Shown: piece by piece, positions 26,194-34,552 of the stretch
Layout of the letters: every line of letters starts with the position of its first letter
Position numbering within the stretch: position 1 is the stretch's first letter
NCBI GenBank assembly: GCA_963803065.1
Contig: CAWDKW010000004.1
Span: 434,001-498,000, forward strand
DNA length: 64,000 nt
Direction of reading: 5' to 3'
DNA from: DASXMT01 sp963803065
GTDB lineage: Bacteria > Actinomycetota > Acidimicrobiia > Acidimicrobiales > RAAP-2
The notes under the pieces: generated by a model
Told to the model about the DNA's origin: nothing
What the model saw: only the letters and a program-made list of their open reading frames with translations
Database searches by the model: none
Program-made: the position numbers and the translations under genes

Positions 26194-27566
26194 CCGGAAG
26201 GTATCGACATCAAGCGAGGGGCAGCCTCATGGTTGCCCTCAGCCTGCTACTGACGGCCACCATGGCCCTTGTGGTCGGCTCGATCGTGCCCGCGTCGGCG
26301 GCAACCTTCACCCCGCCGCCGGGCGGCGGCAATGCCAGCGGAGGGTCGTTGGCCAACACGGCCAACAAGCAGAGCCTCATCGGGCCCAAGGGCAGCGGCC
26401 TCACCCAGGGGGTTACCTCCACGCAGATCAAGGTGGGCTGCATCTACACCTCGGGGAACTATGCGGGGTACGTCGACGGGATCAACGCTCGATTCGCCCA
26501 AGCCAACAAGAAGGGCATCGACGGGCGGAAGATCACCCTGGTCCCTTGCGCCGACGACACGGGCGGCGTGCAGTCCGACGTCCAAGAGACCCAACAGTTG
26601 GTGAACCAGAGCCAGGTCTTCTCGGTGCTGTCGCTCACCGAGTTCATGCTGAACGGCTCGACCAACTACATGAGCTCCCACCAGGTGCCCTATATCGGTT
26701 GGGGATTCAACCCCGGCTTCTGCGGCTATCGATGGGGCTTCGGCTGGAACGGTTGCCTGTCCCCGATCCTGCTACCCACGTCGAACCCACTGCACAATGT
26801 GGTGGCCGGCAGCCTGGCCGACGCCATGATCGCGGCCAGCGGCATGAGCGCCAGCAGCATTCGCTTTGCCGTTCAGGCGGAGAACTCACCCTCGGGCACC
26901 AGCGGCAACGCTCAATATGTCGCGTTGTTCAAGAAGCTGGGTGCCAAGGTCGTGTACAACGAGGCCAACTTCCCCACCACGTCCACCGGCATCGACTACA
27001 CGCCGTACGTGCAGGCCATCACGGCGGCCAAGCCCAACCTCGTCTACATCTCGACGCCGTTCGCCGACGTCGCCCCGTTGGCCGCGGCCCTGAAGGCGGG
27101 CGGCTACACGGGCGACATCATGGACTTCGTGACCTACTCGCCCGGCCTTCTGGCCTCGTCCGCCCAGCTGGCCTCGGCCCTGCAGGGTGAGTTCACCAAT
27201 ACCCAGGTGGTCCCTCAAGAGGGTGGCGGAGCCTGGGTGAGCCAGGAGGTGGCGGGGCTCAAGGCCATCGGTAAGCCGCCCTTCCTCACGTTGGGTGCGT
27301 CGATCGGCTATGCCGAGGCCAACACGTTGGTGGAGATGCTCCAGGCCGTGGGCAAGAACCTGAACACGAAGACGTTCGACCAGAAGGTCAACGGTGGCTC
27401 CTTCGTCAGCTACAAGACGGCTCCGTCCGGGTCGCCGGGGAAGCTCCTGTGGCCGGCGGCCCACTTCATTCCCGCCGACTGCGCGGCCGTCGTCAAGGTA
27501 TCGGGCACGAACTACACGACGTCCGAGCCGTTCAAGTGCTACTCGAGCTACAAGATCTCGGGTTGA
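26190..27566 (+). CDS. Branched-chain amino acid/amide-type ABC transporter substrate-binding protein
   Basis: 458 residues from ATG 26190; an in-frame ATG at 26169 adds seven residues. An N-terminal signal peptide (basic region, then LMVALSLLLTATMALVVGS, with likely cleavage near ASA-ATF) directs export. The mature protein is a type I periplasmic-binding fold (Peripla_BP_6, LivK-like): GVTSTQIKVGCIYT opening strand, ligand-binding hinge and IGYAEANTLVEML near the C-terminus. It would capture a substrate for the permease and ATPase genes downstream. The 3' region carries a 29-bp repeat and a strong hairpin, typical of unequal expression of binding protein and membrane subunits. Confidence 0.9.
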   Translation: MSGRYRHQARGSLMVALSLLLTATMALVVGSIVPASAATFTPPPGGGNASGGSLANTANKQSLIGPKGSGLTQGVTSTQIKVGCIYTSGNYAGYVDGINARFAQANKKGIDGRKITLVPCADDTGGVQSDVQETQQLVNQSQVFSVLSLTEFMLNGSTNYMSSHQVPYIGWGFNPGFCGYRWGFGWNGCLSPILLPTSNPLHNVVAGSLADAMIAASGMSASSIRFAVQAENSPSGTSGNAQYVALFKKLGAKVVYNEANFPTTSTGIDYTPYVQAITAAKPNLVYISTPFADVAPLAAALKAGGYTGDIMDFVTYSPGLLASSAQLASALQGEFTNTQVVPQEGGGAWVSQEVAGLKAIGKPPFLTLGASIGYAEANTLVEMLQAVGKNLNTKTFDQKVNGGSFVSYKTAPSGSPGKLLWPAAHFIPADCAAVVKVSGTNYTTSEPFKCYSSYKISG

Positions 27567-27583
27567 GCGCACCGAGGCCGGGG

Positions 27584-27641
27584 GACCGTCGCCTGTGCGA
27601 ACCGTCGCCCGCGACCGTCGCCTGTGAGAACCGTCGCCCGT
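27584..27641 (+). repeat. 29-bp tandem repeat after the binding-protein gene
   Basis: Two copies (27584-27612 and 27613-27641) differ at very few positions. Each is itself built of two ACCGTCGCC half-units. Confidence 0.8.
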
Positions 27642-27657
27642 GAGAAGGAGTGACCAC

Positions 27658-27759
27658 ATGACCGGCTGGGGGCGACGCCATCTGCTCGCCCCCGGCCGGT
27701 CGGCCACGCGGGACAGACAACCCATGCTCGCCGTTCCGGGCGAGGGGAGAGACGGGTAA
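27658..27759 (+). CDS. Possible 33-residue leader peptide
   Basis: A short open frame with an excellent ribosome-binding site (AAGGAG, seven bases before ATG) ends in TAA two bases before the permease GTG. The peptide is Arg/Gly/Pro-rich with no membrane segment. The permease itself has only a distant ribosome-binding site, so translation of this small frame could couple to it. No family recognised; it may be non-coding. Confidence 0.35.
   Translation: MTGWGRRHLLAPGRSATRDRQPMLAVPGEGRDG
27662..27699 (+). promoter_or_regulatory. 14-bp-stem hairpin between binding protein and permease
   Basis: 27662-27675 pairs with 27686-27699 (13 Watson-Crick pairs plus one G-T pair, loop 10 nt). There is no T-run after it. 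It could be a partial terminator, an mRNA-stability element protecting the binding-protein message, or an attenuator inside the small open frame. Confidence 0.55.
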
Positions 27760-27761
27760 CA

Positions 27762-30101
27762 GTGGATACGTTCTTGGCGTTGGTGGTCAGCGGGGCCATC
27801 TCAGGAGCGATCTACTCGCTGGTCGGGTCGGGGCTGACCCTGTCGTATTCGGCCACAGGCATCTTCAACTTCTCCTATGGCGCCGTGGCCTTCTCGAGCG
27901 CCTACCTGTTCTACATCTTCCACTCCGGGATGCACTGGCCCGTCGTCTGGGCCGCGCTGATGGTCATCGGTGTGATCGCCCCGTTGCTCGGCATCGTCTT
28001 GAACGCGGCCGTCTTCAAGCCGCTGGCCCAAGCGAACGAGTCGGCGAAGATCATGGCCACCGTCGGGCTCCTGCTTGCCATCCCAGCCCTGACCGAGTGG
28101 ATCACGGACGGGATCATCGACATCTTCCACGTCCACATCCCCAACAGCGCCGCCGTCCTCCAGGTCGGGTTCCCGCCGGGCCTGGGCCCGGTTCCCCAGA
28201 AGACATGGCATATCCCGCCCAAGATCCCCATCACCTCGAACGAGTTGGTCGTGGTGATCGCCGCCGCGGTGTGTGCCGTCGGGCTCTGGTTCCTCATGCG
28301 CCGTACCCCGTTGGGCCTGCAGATGCGGGCGGTAGTCGACCGGCACAGCCTGGCCCGGATCCGCGGGGTCGACGACGCCAAGACGTCCCGGTACGCGTGG
28401 GTGATCGGCAACGTCCTGGCCGCCCTGGCCGGCGTGGTCGCCGCCCCCATCATCGGGGCCATCAGCACCTCCGGCTACATCACGATCATGATCGTCGCCT
28501 CCGCCGCCGCCGTGATCGGAGGGCTCCGGTCCATCCCATTGACCTTTGTCGGTGGCCTGGCCCTGGGCATCTTCCAGAACTTGGTGGCCGGCTACGTCAA
28601 GGTGAACATCGCCGGGTTCGCCGATTCGGTGCCCATCGTCGTGCTGATCATCGCCCTGTTGATCCTGGCCCGGGACCGCAGCCGCCTTGGGGGATCGGCG
28701 GCTGACGACGTGCCCCCGCCCGAGTACCTTTCGCAGCTGCCCATGTGGCGCCGGGCCGCACCCTGGGTCGTCGCCACCGCCTTCCTCGTCGTCTACATCC
28801 TCTTTCTGGCCGATGACTTCTGGGCGGGGACGATGGCCCAGGGCCTGGCCCTCTCGCTGATCTTCTTGTCCTTTGTCGTCGTCACCGGCATGGGTGGCAT
28901 GGTCAGCCTGGCCCAGGCCACCTTCTCGACCATGGCCGGGCTCACCACCGGATTGCTCTTCAACCAGTACGGGGTGCCTTTCTTCCTGGCCATCCTCATC
29001 GCCCTGATCGTCACCGGCCTGCTCGGATTCATCGTGGCCCTGCCCGCCCTGCGCCTGGGCGGGCTGCCGCTGGCCCTGGCCACGTTGGCGTTGGCCCTCC
29101 TCGGCGACAACGTGCTCTTCCAGTGGAACTGGTTCGACAACAACACGACCGGGTGGACCATCCCGCGACCAAAGATCGGCCCGCTCGACCTCACCAGCAA
29201 CCGGACGATGGCCATCTGTCTCCTCGTCCTGGCCTTGGTGGCCATGGTGTTGATCACCAATCTGAAGAAGTCGTCATGGGGGCGAAGCATCGCCGCCGTC
29301 CGGTCGTCGGAGGTCGCCGCCTCGACGTCAGGGGTGGCGCCCCTCCGGATCAAGCTGGGTCTGTTCGCCCTCTCGGCTGTCATCGCCGGGTTGGGCGGCA
29401 TCTTCTACGTCTCGTTCCAGTCGAGTGTCTCCAACTCGACCACGCCGGCCATCGACGGCCTGCTGTGGCTGGCCACCGTGGTGCTGTTCGGCATCCGACG
29501 TCCTGCTGCCGCCGTGCTCGCCGGCATCGCCTCGGCGGCGACTCCGGTCATCATCCAGTCGGGCTTCCACTGGTGGTCCTGGGTGCCGTCCTGGCTGAGC
29601 TGGAACGGGACGCAGTCGACGGAGATTCCCCTGATCCTGTTCGGGCTGGGTGCAGTCGGACTGGCCCGTGATCCCGACGGGTTCCTGTCCCAGACCTCGC
29701 GTCGCAATCACGAACGGCGGATGCGGCGGGCCGCGCTCCGGGCGGCATCGGCAGCCGCCGGCGAAGCCGCTCGGCCGGCGAAGCAGCTGCGGGCGAAGCC
29801 GCTGCGACCGGCGAGACCGGCGGCCCTCCCGGAACGGCCGGGCCGACCGAAGGGGTCCCGCCCAGGCACATCGGACCCGCCATCCCGTCCGCCGACACGG
29901 AGATCGCCACCGCCGAGGAGGCCGTCGTGGCCGAGGCCATGGCAATCTCGGCCGAGGTCCGTCGCCACGAGGAAGAGCTTGTGTCCTCCGGCGCCATCCG
30001 GGGCCCGAGCGACGTGGAGAACCAGCCGCCGGGCATCCTGGCCATCCAGGGCCTCCGGGTCTCCTACGGGGACGTGGAAGTGCTCCACGGGATCAACCTG
30101 A
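27762..30101 (+). CDS. Fused LivH-LivM branched-chain-type ABC permease, frame-shifted at C-terminus
   Basis: A 779-residue product from GTG. Residues 1 to about 300 are a LivH-type permease (SGAISGAIYSLVGSGLTL, GIFNFSYGAVAF, VIGGLRSIPLTFVGGL). Residues from about 330 to 635 are a LivM-type permease (ALSLIFLSFVVVTGMGGMVSLAQ, ALPALRLGGLPLALATLAL, AVRSSEVAASTSGV). Each half has about eight membrane segments; together they form the membrane channel. From about residue 650 the sequence becomes Arg/Pro-rich and overlaps the ATPase gene by 175 bp in another frame. The ATPase frame upstream of its GTG, read back to about 29762, gives plausible acidic protein. The native product was therefore probably a LivH-LivM-LivF fusion, or the overlap is a recent frameshift. 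Confidence 0.88.
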   Translation: MDTFLALVVSGAISGAIYSLVGSGLTLSYSATGIFNFSYGAVAFSSAYLFYIFHSGMHWPVVWAALMVIGVIAPLLGIVLNAAVFKPLAQANESAKIMATVGLLLAIPALTEWITDGIIDIFHVHIPNSAAVLQVGFPPGLGPVPQKTWHIPPKIPITSNELVVVIAAAVCAVGLWFLMRRTPLGLQMRAVVDRHSLARIRGVDDAKTSRYAWVIGNVLAALAGVVAAPIIGAISTSGYITIMIVASAAAVIGGLRSIPLTFVGGLALGIFQNLVAGYVKVNIAGFADSVPIVVLIIALLILARDRSRLGGSAADDVPPPEYLSQLPMWRRAAPWVVATAFLVVYILFLADDFWAGTMAQGLALSLIFLSFVVVTGMGGMVSLAQATFSTMAGLTTGLLFNQYGVPFFLAILIALIVTGLLGFIVALPALRLGGLPLALATLALALLGDNVLFQWNWFDNNTTGWTIPRPKIGPLDLTSNRTMAICLLVLALVAMVLITNLKKSSWGRSIAAVRSSEVAASTSGVAPLRIKLGLFALSAVIAGLGGIFYVSFQSSVSNSTTPAIDGLLWLATVVLFGIRRPAAAVLAGIASAATPVIIQSGFHWWSWVPSWLSWNGTQSTEIPLILFGLGAVGLARDPDGFLSQTSRRNHERRMRRAALRAASAAAGEAARPAKQLRAKPLRPARPAALPERPGRPKGSRPGTSDPPSRPPTRRSPPPRRPSWPRPWQSRPRSVATRKSLCPPAPSGARATWRTSRRASWPSRASGSPTGTWKCSTGST

Positions 30102-30718
30102 CCCTGGCTACGGGGCAGATCACCGGGCTGTTCGGGGTGAACGGCAGCGGGAAGTCGACGTTGTGCTCGACGGTGGCGGGCCTGGTGCGGGCGACCGAGG
30201 GATCGATCACGCTCGACGGGGTGGATGTGACCAGGATGCATGCTTATCGCCGCGTCGGCCAGGGCGTGCTGGTCGCGCCGGAGTCCCGCGGCGTATTCCC
30301 GGGCCTGACCGTCGAGGAGAACCTTCAGCTTCGGCTCGATGCCGGGCACCGGTCCGAGGTCTATGAGCGGTTCCCGCAGTTGAACGAGCGTAGGCGCCTG
30401 CATGCCGGGAGCCTGTCGGGCGGCGAGCAGCAGATGCTGGCGCTGGCACCGGTCCTGGTCCGGCCGCCCAAGGTGGTGATCGCCGACGAGCCCACTCTCG
30501 GGCTGGCACCAATGGTCATCGCACAGGTGCTCGACGTCTTCCGTGAACTGCGCGAGCTGGGGACGACCATCCTGCTGGTCGAGGAGAAGATTCGGGATGT
30601 CCTCCAGGTGGCGGACCGGGTCGCCTTCATTGAGCTCGGGCGGATCGTGTGGTCGGGCGAGCGGGGAAGCCTGGATGACGAGCAGCTGGTCGGTGCCTAC
30701 CTGGGTGCGAAGCTGTAG
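29927..30718 (+). CDS. LivF-type ABC transporter ATPase
   Basis: 263 residues. ABC domain begins near residue 35 (LAIQGLRVSYGDVEVLHGINL). Walker A GVNGSGKST is at about residue 71, signature LSGGEQQM at about 162, and Walker B VVIADEP with the TLGLAP D-loop at about 184. The closing VADRVAFIELGRIVWSGE is typical of LivF. GTG 29927 has AGGAGG seven bases upstream; ATG 29939 is an alternative. The frame upstream of 29927 stays open and coding-like to about 29762, so the ATPase may originally have been joined to the permease. ATP hydrolysis drives import with the paired LivG-type ATPase. Confidence 0.9.
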   Translation: MAEAMAISAEVRRHEEELVSSGAIRGPSDVENQPPGILAIQGLRVSYGDVEVLHGINLTLATGQITGLFGVNGSGKSTLCSTVAGLVRATEGSITLDGVDVTRMHAYRRVGQGVLVAPESRGVFPGLTVEENLQLRLDAGHRSEVYERFPQLNERRRLHAGSLSGGEQQMLALAPVLVRPPKVVIADEPTLGLAPMVIAQVLDVFRELRELGTTILLVEEKIRDVLQVADRVAFIELGRIVWSGERGSLDDEQLVGAYLGAKL

Positions 30719-30720
30719 CG

Positions 30721-31479
30721 ATGCCCGTTCTCGAAGCCCGCCAGGTGACCATGACCTTCGGGGGAGTCCAGGCCCTGTCCGATGTCAACGCCTCGTTCGC
30801 CGCTGGCGAGGTGTGCGGGCTCATCGGCCCTAACGGCGCCGGCAAGACAACATTGTTCGACTGCCTCACCGGTATCCGTCGGCCCACCGCCGGCTCGATC
30901 CATTTCGACGGCGCCGACGTCACCGGTCGGAGCGCGACCTGGTGCGCCCGCCAGGGAATACGGCGGACGTTTCAGCGGCAGCAGATCTTCGGATGGCTGC
31001 CCGTCGAGGACAACGTGCTCGTCGCCCTGGAGTGGCAGGGCGGCGGAGGTGGGATGGTGGCGGACCTCCTCTCCCTCCCGACGCGCCGGTCCCGTGAACG
31101 GACACGCCGATCCAGGGTGGACGAGGTGCTCGAGCTGTGCGGCCTGGAGGTGCTCCGCGATCAGCCGGCCGCCAACCTGCCCATCGGCCGGGCCCGCATG
31201 GTCGAGCTGGCCCGGGCGGTGGTCGATCGCCCCCGGGTCCTGCTGCTCGACGAGCCCACCTCCGGTCTCGAGGAGTCCGAGGTTGAGAACCTGGCCATCG
31301 TGGTCCGGAGGCTGTGCCAGGAAGAGGATTGCGCGATCGTGCTGGTCGAGCACGACGTCGGGTTCGTCATGCGCGAGTGCCACCGGGTGATCGTGCTCAA
31401 CCTGGGCGGGGTGATCGCCGATGGGACCCCCGAGGTAGTCCGCATCGATGAGGCGGTCCGAGCGGCCTATCTGGGATGA
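30721..31479 (+). CDS. LivG-type ABC transporter ATPase
   Basis: 252 residues. Walker A GPNGAGKTT is at about residue 36, Q-loop RRTFQRQQIF at about 81, Walker B VLLLDEPTSGL at about 170 and the H-loop in LVEHDVGFV at about 215. The ABC signature position reads LPIGRARMVELARAV rather than the usual LSGGQ or LPYGQQ form, a relaxed version seen in some LivG proteins. It starts 2 bp after the LivF-type stop. With it, the fused permease and the binding protein it completes an importer. The last codons and stop are duplicated just downstream. Confidence 0.9.
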   Translation: MPVLEARQVTMTFGGVQALSDVNASFAAGEVCGLIGPNGAGKTTLFDCLTGIRRPTAGSIHFDGADVTGRSATWCARQGIRRTFQRQQIFGWLPVEDNVLVALEWQGGGGGMVADLLSLPTRRSRERTRRSRVDEVLELCGLEVLRDQPAANLPIGRARMVELARAVVDRPRVLLLDEPTSGLEESEVENLAIVVRRLCQEEDCAIVLVEHDVGFVMRECHRVIVLNLGGVIADGTPEVVRIDEAVRAAYLG

Positions 31480-31529
31480 CTGCGATGTCTGGGACCACTG
31501 GCTATCTGGGATGACTGCGATGTCTGGGA
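31467..31529 (+). repeat. 28-bp direct repeat copying the livG-type gene end
   Basis: The 28-base segment starting CTATCTGGGATGACTGCGAT occurs at 31467-31494 and 31502-31529 (period 35). The first copy contains the last codons and the TGA stop of the ATPase gene; the second lies just beyond it. Confidence 0.85.
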
Positions 31530-31582
31530 AAACGGCATTACCGGGATGACGGCATATGGGTCGAGGGAAGGAGGCGGCAAGG

Positions 31583-33259
31583 ATGAGCGAGCAGTGGGAT
31601 GAGGTGGTCGACGTCGTCGTCCTCGGCTCCGGGGCAGCCGGCCTCGCCGCGGCCACGCTGGCCGCTGATGGAGGGTCGAGCGTGGCCATCCTCGAGCGGG
31701 CCGAGCTGGTGGGGGGCACCACCGGCGTGTCGGGTGGCATGCCCTGGGTGCCGCTCAACCGTCACATGGCCGACGTGGACGTCGACGACAGCCGGGACGA
31801 AGCCCTGGCCTACATCCGACGGTTGACCGTCGACCGGGAGCCCTCGGCCGACCTGGTGGAAACCTACGTGGACAACGCCTGGCGGGTCATCGACTACCTC
31901 GAGGACCATACCCCGCTGCGGTTCTCCGCTCCGCCGATGTTCGCCGATTACTACGCCGATCTCCCCGGCGGGAAGCAGTGCGGCCGGTCCATCGAGCCCC
32001 TGCCCTTCCCGGCTGCGGCCGAGCTCGGGCCGTGGGCGGCGCGGGTGCGGTCCAGCCCGTTCATGCCCAGGCTGACCATGGAGGAAGGCGGCCGTTATCT
32101 CGCGTACGGGGAGGCTCCGGACCTCGACCTCGTGGCCCGGCGCGAGGGCGAGGACGTCCGGGTGCTGGGCAGTGCGCTGGCCGCCGCGTTGCTGAAGGGC
32201 GTCTTGGACCGCGGGGTCGCCGTCCGCACCGGCGTCCGGGCCCGGGAGCTGGTTTCCCAGGGGGACGTTGTCGTCGGCGTGCGGGCCGAGGCGGGGGAGG
32301 AGCCGGTGTCGGTGGGGGCGCGTCGGGGGGTGGTGCTGGCCTGTGGCGGCTTCGAGTGGAACGCCCAGATGGTCCAGGCCTTCATCGGCCACGCCGTCGA
32401 GCCCCTCAGCCCGCCGGGCAACGAGGGGGACGGCCACGTCATGGCCATGGAGGCGGGAGCCGTCCTGGCCAACATGTGGACTTACTGGGGACAGCCGGCC
32501 ATGCTCGACCCGGCCGTGACCTACGAGGGACGGCCCGCGCTGCAGTTCTCCACCGGTCGCAACCTGCCCGGCTCGATCATCGTGAACAAGCGAGGCGAGC
32601 GTTTCGTCAACGAGGGCGCGTCCTACCAGGACATGCCGCGGGCGTTCGGGACCTATGACCCCGTCGCCATCGACTATCCCAATGAGGCGCCGGTGTGGAT
32701 GGTGTTCGACCACCGACTGCGGGAGTCGACGATGATCCTCTCCCTCGTCCCTGGCGGCCCGGTCCCCGAATGGGTGGTCTCGGCTCCCAGTGTGGGCGAG
32801 CTGGCCGTGAGGATCGGCGTCGATCCCGGCGCGCTCCAGCGGACACTCGACCGGTTCAACGCCCACGCCGCCCACGGCGAGGATCCGGACTTCCATCGCG
32901 GCACCCTGTGGTGGGAGGCGTTCATGTCCGGTGGCCCGTCTCCCGAGAAGTGCCTCGGGCCGGTCGAGGAGGCGCCGTTCTACGCCGTCCAGATCTACGA
33001 CGGCACGCTCGGCACCCAGGGTGGTCCGTTGGTCGACCAGCACGCCCGGGTGCTTCGGTACCGGGGAGGCGTCGTCGAGGGCCTGTACGCGGCGGGGAAC
33101 GCGTCCGCCTGTGTCTTCGGACCGGCCTACCCGGGTGGCGGTGCCACGCTTGGACCCGCACTCACCTTCGGCTTCCTCGCCGGCCGACACGTCGCTTCCC
33201 GGGCCGCCCAGCCGCTCGAGGAACCGATGGTACAGATGACGAACGGGGGACGGCCGTGA
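31583..33259 (+). CDS. FAD-dependent oxidoreductase, 3-ketosteroid-dehydrogenase-like
   Basis: 558 residues of the FAD-binding domain-2 (KstD/fumarate-reductase flavoprotein) family. VVVLGSGAAGLAAATLA near residue 10 and VAILERAELVGGTTGVSGG form the dinucleotide-binding site. The C-terminus AYPGGGATLGPALTFGFLAG is the characteristic KstD-type FAD/active-site segment. Such enzymes introduce a C=C bond next to a carbonyl or reduce one. AAGGAGG before ATG 31583 makes this start better than the in-frame ATG at 31556. Its stop overlaps the GTG of the next gene, starting a run of four tightly packed genes. A steroid substrate is not proven. Confidence 0.88.
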   Translation: MSEQWDEVVDVVVLGSGAAGLAAATLAADGGSSVAILERAELVGGTTGVSGGMPWVPLNRHMADVDVDDSRDEALAYIRRLTVDREPSADLVETYVDNAWRVIDYLEDHTPLRFSAPPMFADYYADLPGGKQCGRSIEPLPFPAAAELGPWAARVRSSPFMPRLTMEEGGRYLAYGEAPDLDLVARREGEDVRVLGSALAAALLKGVLDRGVAVRTGVRARELVSQGDVVVGVRAEAGEEPVSVGARRGVVLACGGFEWNAQMVQAFIGHAVEPLSPPGNEGDGHVMAMEAGAVLANMWTYWGQPAMLDPAVTYEGRPALQFSTGRNLPGSIIVNKRGERFVNEGASYQDMPRAFGTYDPVAIDYPNEAPVWMVFDHRLRESTMILSLVPGGPVPEWVVSAPSVGELAVRIGVDPGALQRTLDRFNAHAAHGEDPDFHRGTLWWEAFMSGGPSPEKCLGPVEEAPFYAVQIYDGTLGTQGGPLVDQHARVLRYRGGVVEGLYAAGNASACVFGPAYPGGGATLGPALTFGFLAGRHVASRAAQPLEEPMVQMTNGGRP

Positions 33260-33735
33260 CGGAGCGAGATGAGACGACGCCGTGTCGCTGCTGCGACGAG
33301 CAAGCCGTAGCCAAGGTCCTCTACGTCTACGCCGAGCGGATCGATGCCGGCGACTTCGAGGGCCTGGGGGACCTGTTCGCCGAGGCCGAGATCACCTTCG
33401 AGGAGAGCCCGGAACGGGTGGTCCGGGGTCGGGACGAGGCACGCCAGATGTACGAGCAATTCACTCGGCGGTACCCCGACAACGGCACACCGCATACCCG
33501 CCACATGATCACCAACGTCATCGTCGACGTGGATGACGACGGGGACCGGGCGACGGCCCGCTCGTCGTTCTGTGTCATGCAGCGGACTGACACGTTCCCG
33601 CTCCAGCCGGTGATCGTGGGCCGGTACCGGGACGAACTGGCCAAGGCGGACGGCCGCTGGCGCTTCACCCACCGGCACATGTTGAGCGATCATGTGGGTG
33701 ATCTGAGTCAGCACATGCTGGTCGACCCCTTCTGA
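33256..33735 (+). CDS. SnoaL/NTF2-like small protein
   Basis: 159 residues with the cone-shaped NTF2-like fold: VAKVLYVYAERIDAGDFEGLGDLFA, RGRDEARQMYEQF, HMITNVIVDVDDDGDRATARSSFCVMQ, RWRFTHRHML. Members are small hydratases, isomerases or ring-forming enzymes, or non-catalytic partners. The N-terminus has CRCCDEQ, an unusual Cys-rich stretch. The GTG start overlaps the flavoprotein stop (GTGA), so it probably acts on the same compound. Confidence 0.83.
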   Translation: MTERDETTPCRCCDEQAVAKVLYVYAERIDAGDFEGLGDLFAEAEITFEESPERVVRGRDEARQMYEQFTRRYPDNGTPHTRHMITNVIVDVDDDGDRATARSSFCVMQRTDTFPLQPVIVGRYRDELAKADGRWRFTHRHMLSDHVGDLSQHMLVDPF

Positions 33736-33751
33736 GGACTCGAGGCGGTCG

Positions 33752-34552
33752 GTGACGGCGCTGTGCTTCGAGTCGATCCAGTGGTCGCCGTTCATCGTCG
33801 ACCGGCCGGTCGACCTCCTGGCCCAGGTCCGAGCGGCGGCCGCCGCCGGCTTCGACGGATTCAGCGTCGACGTGTGGTCCCTGCGCCGCCACGTCACCCA
33901 GGGTGGGACGGTGGCCGACCTCGCTGCGGCCCTCGCCGACCACGGCCTGCGGTGCATGGAGCTCCAGGCCCTGACGGTGACCGAGGACGACGACGGCGTG
34001 GTAGCCGAGGCCGAGGAGATCGCCCTCATGGTCGACCAGTTGCAACCCGACTACCTGATGGCGGGATTCTCGGGCGAGCCCACCGAGGCGGCGGTGGCCA
34101 ACTTCCGGGGGGCCATCGGCCGCATGCCACCGGGGACGACGGTCGGTCTCGAGTTCCTGCCGAACCTGCCGGTCTGCGATATCGACGCCGCCCGATCGGT
34201 GCTCGGGCGCGCCGGCCTGCCCGCCGCCGGCGTGGTGATCGACACCTGGCACTTCTTCCACGGACCGAGCACCTGGACCGACCTTGAGGCCCTTCCCCTC
34301 GACGAGATGGCGTTCGTCCAGTTCTCGGACCACCCCGCCCTCGAGTCCCAAGACCTCTGGTACGAGATGCTGCAGCGGCGGGCCCTGCCCGGACAGGGGC
34401 GGCTGGACCTGGGCCGGTTCGCTTCGGTGGTCAGGGCCAAGGGCTACCAGGGGATGGTGGGCGTCGAGATCATGTCGGAGGCCCTGCGCTCGCTCACCTA
34501 CGACGAATTCGCCCGACAGGCCCACGATGCCGCCGCGCCCTACTGGCCCTGA
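33752..34552 (+). CDS. Sugar phosphate isomerase/epimerase-like TIM-barrel protein
   Basis: 266 residues of the AP-endonuclease-2/xylose-isomerase-like barrel. Visible landmarks: AAAGFDGFSVDVWSLRR, GLEFLPN (metal Glu, about residue 132), VVIDTWHFFHG (Asp/His, about 165), QFSDHP (Asp-His, about 190) and GVEIMSEAL (final Glu, about 238). Such proteins use one divalent metal to isomerise or hydrolyse small hydroxylated compounds. GTG start. Its TGA overlaps the ATG of the next gene by one base. Confidence 0.83.
   Translation: MTALCFESIQWSPFIVDRPVDLLAQVRAAAAAGFDGFSVDVWSLRRHVTQGGTVADLAAALADHGLRCMELQALTVTEDDDGVVAEAEEIALMVDQLQPDYLMAGFSGEPTEAAVANFRGAIGRMPPGTTVGLEFLPNLPVCDIDAARSVLGRAGLPAAGVVIDTWHFFHGPSTWTDLEALPLDEMAFVQFSDHPALESQDLWYEMLQRRALPGQGRLDLGRFASVVRAKGYQGMVGVEIMSEALRSLTYDEFARQAHDAAAPYWP

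Noticed and set aside
31538..33190. 550-codon minus-strand frame opposite the KstD-like gene
   Set aside because: His/Arg/Gly-rich antisense shadow; the plus-strand flavoprotein has complete motifs.
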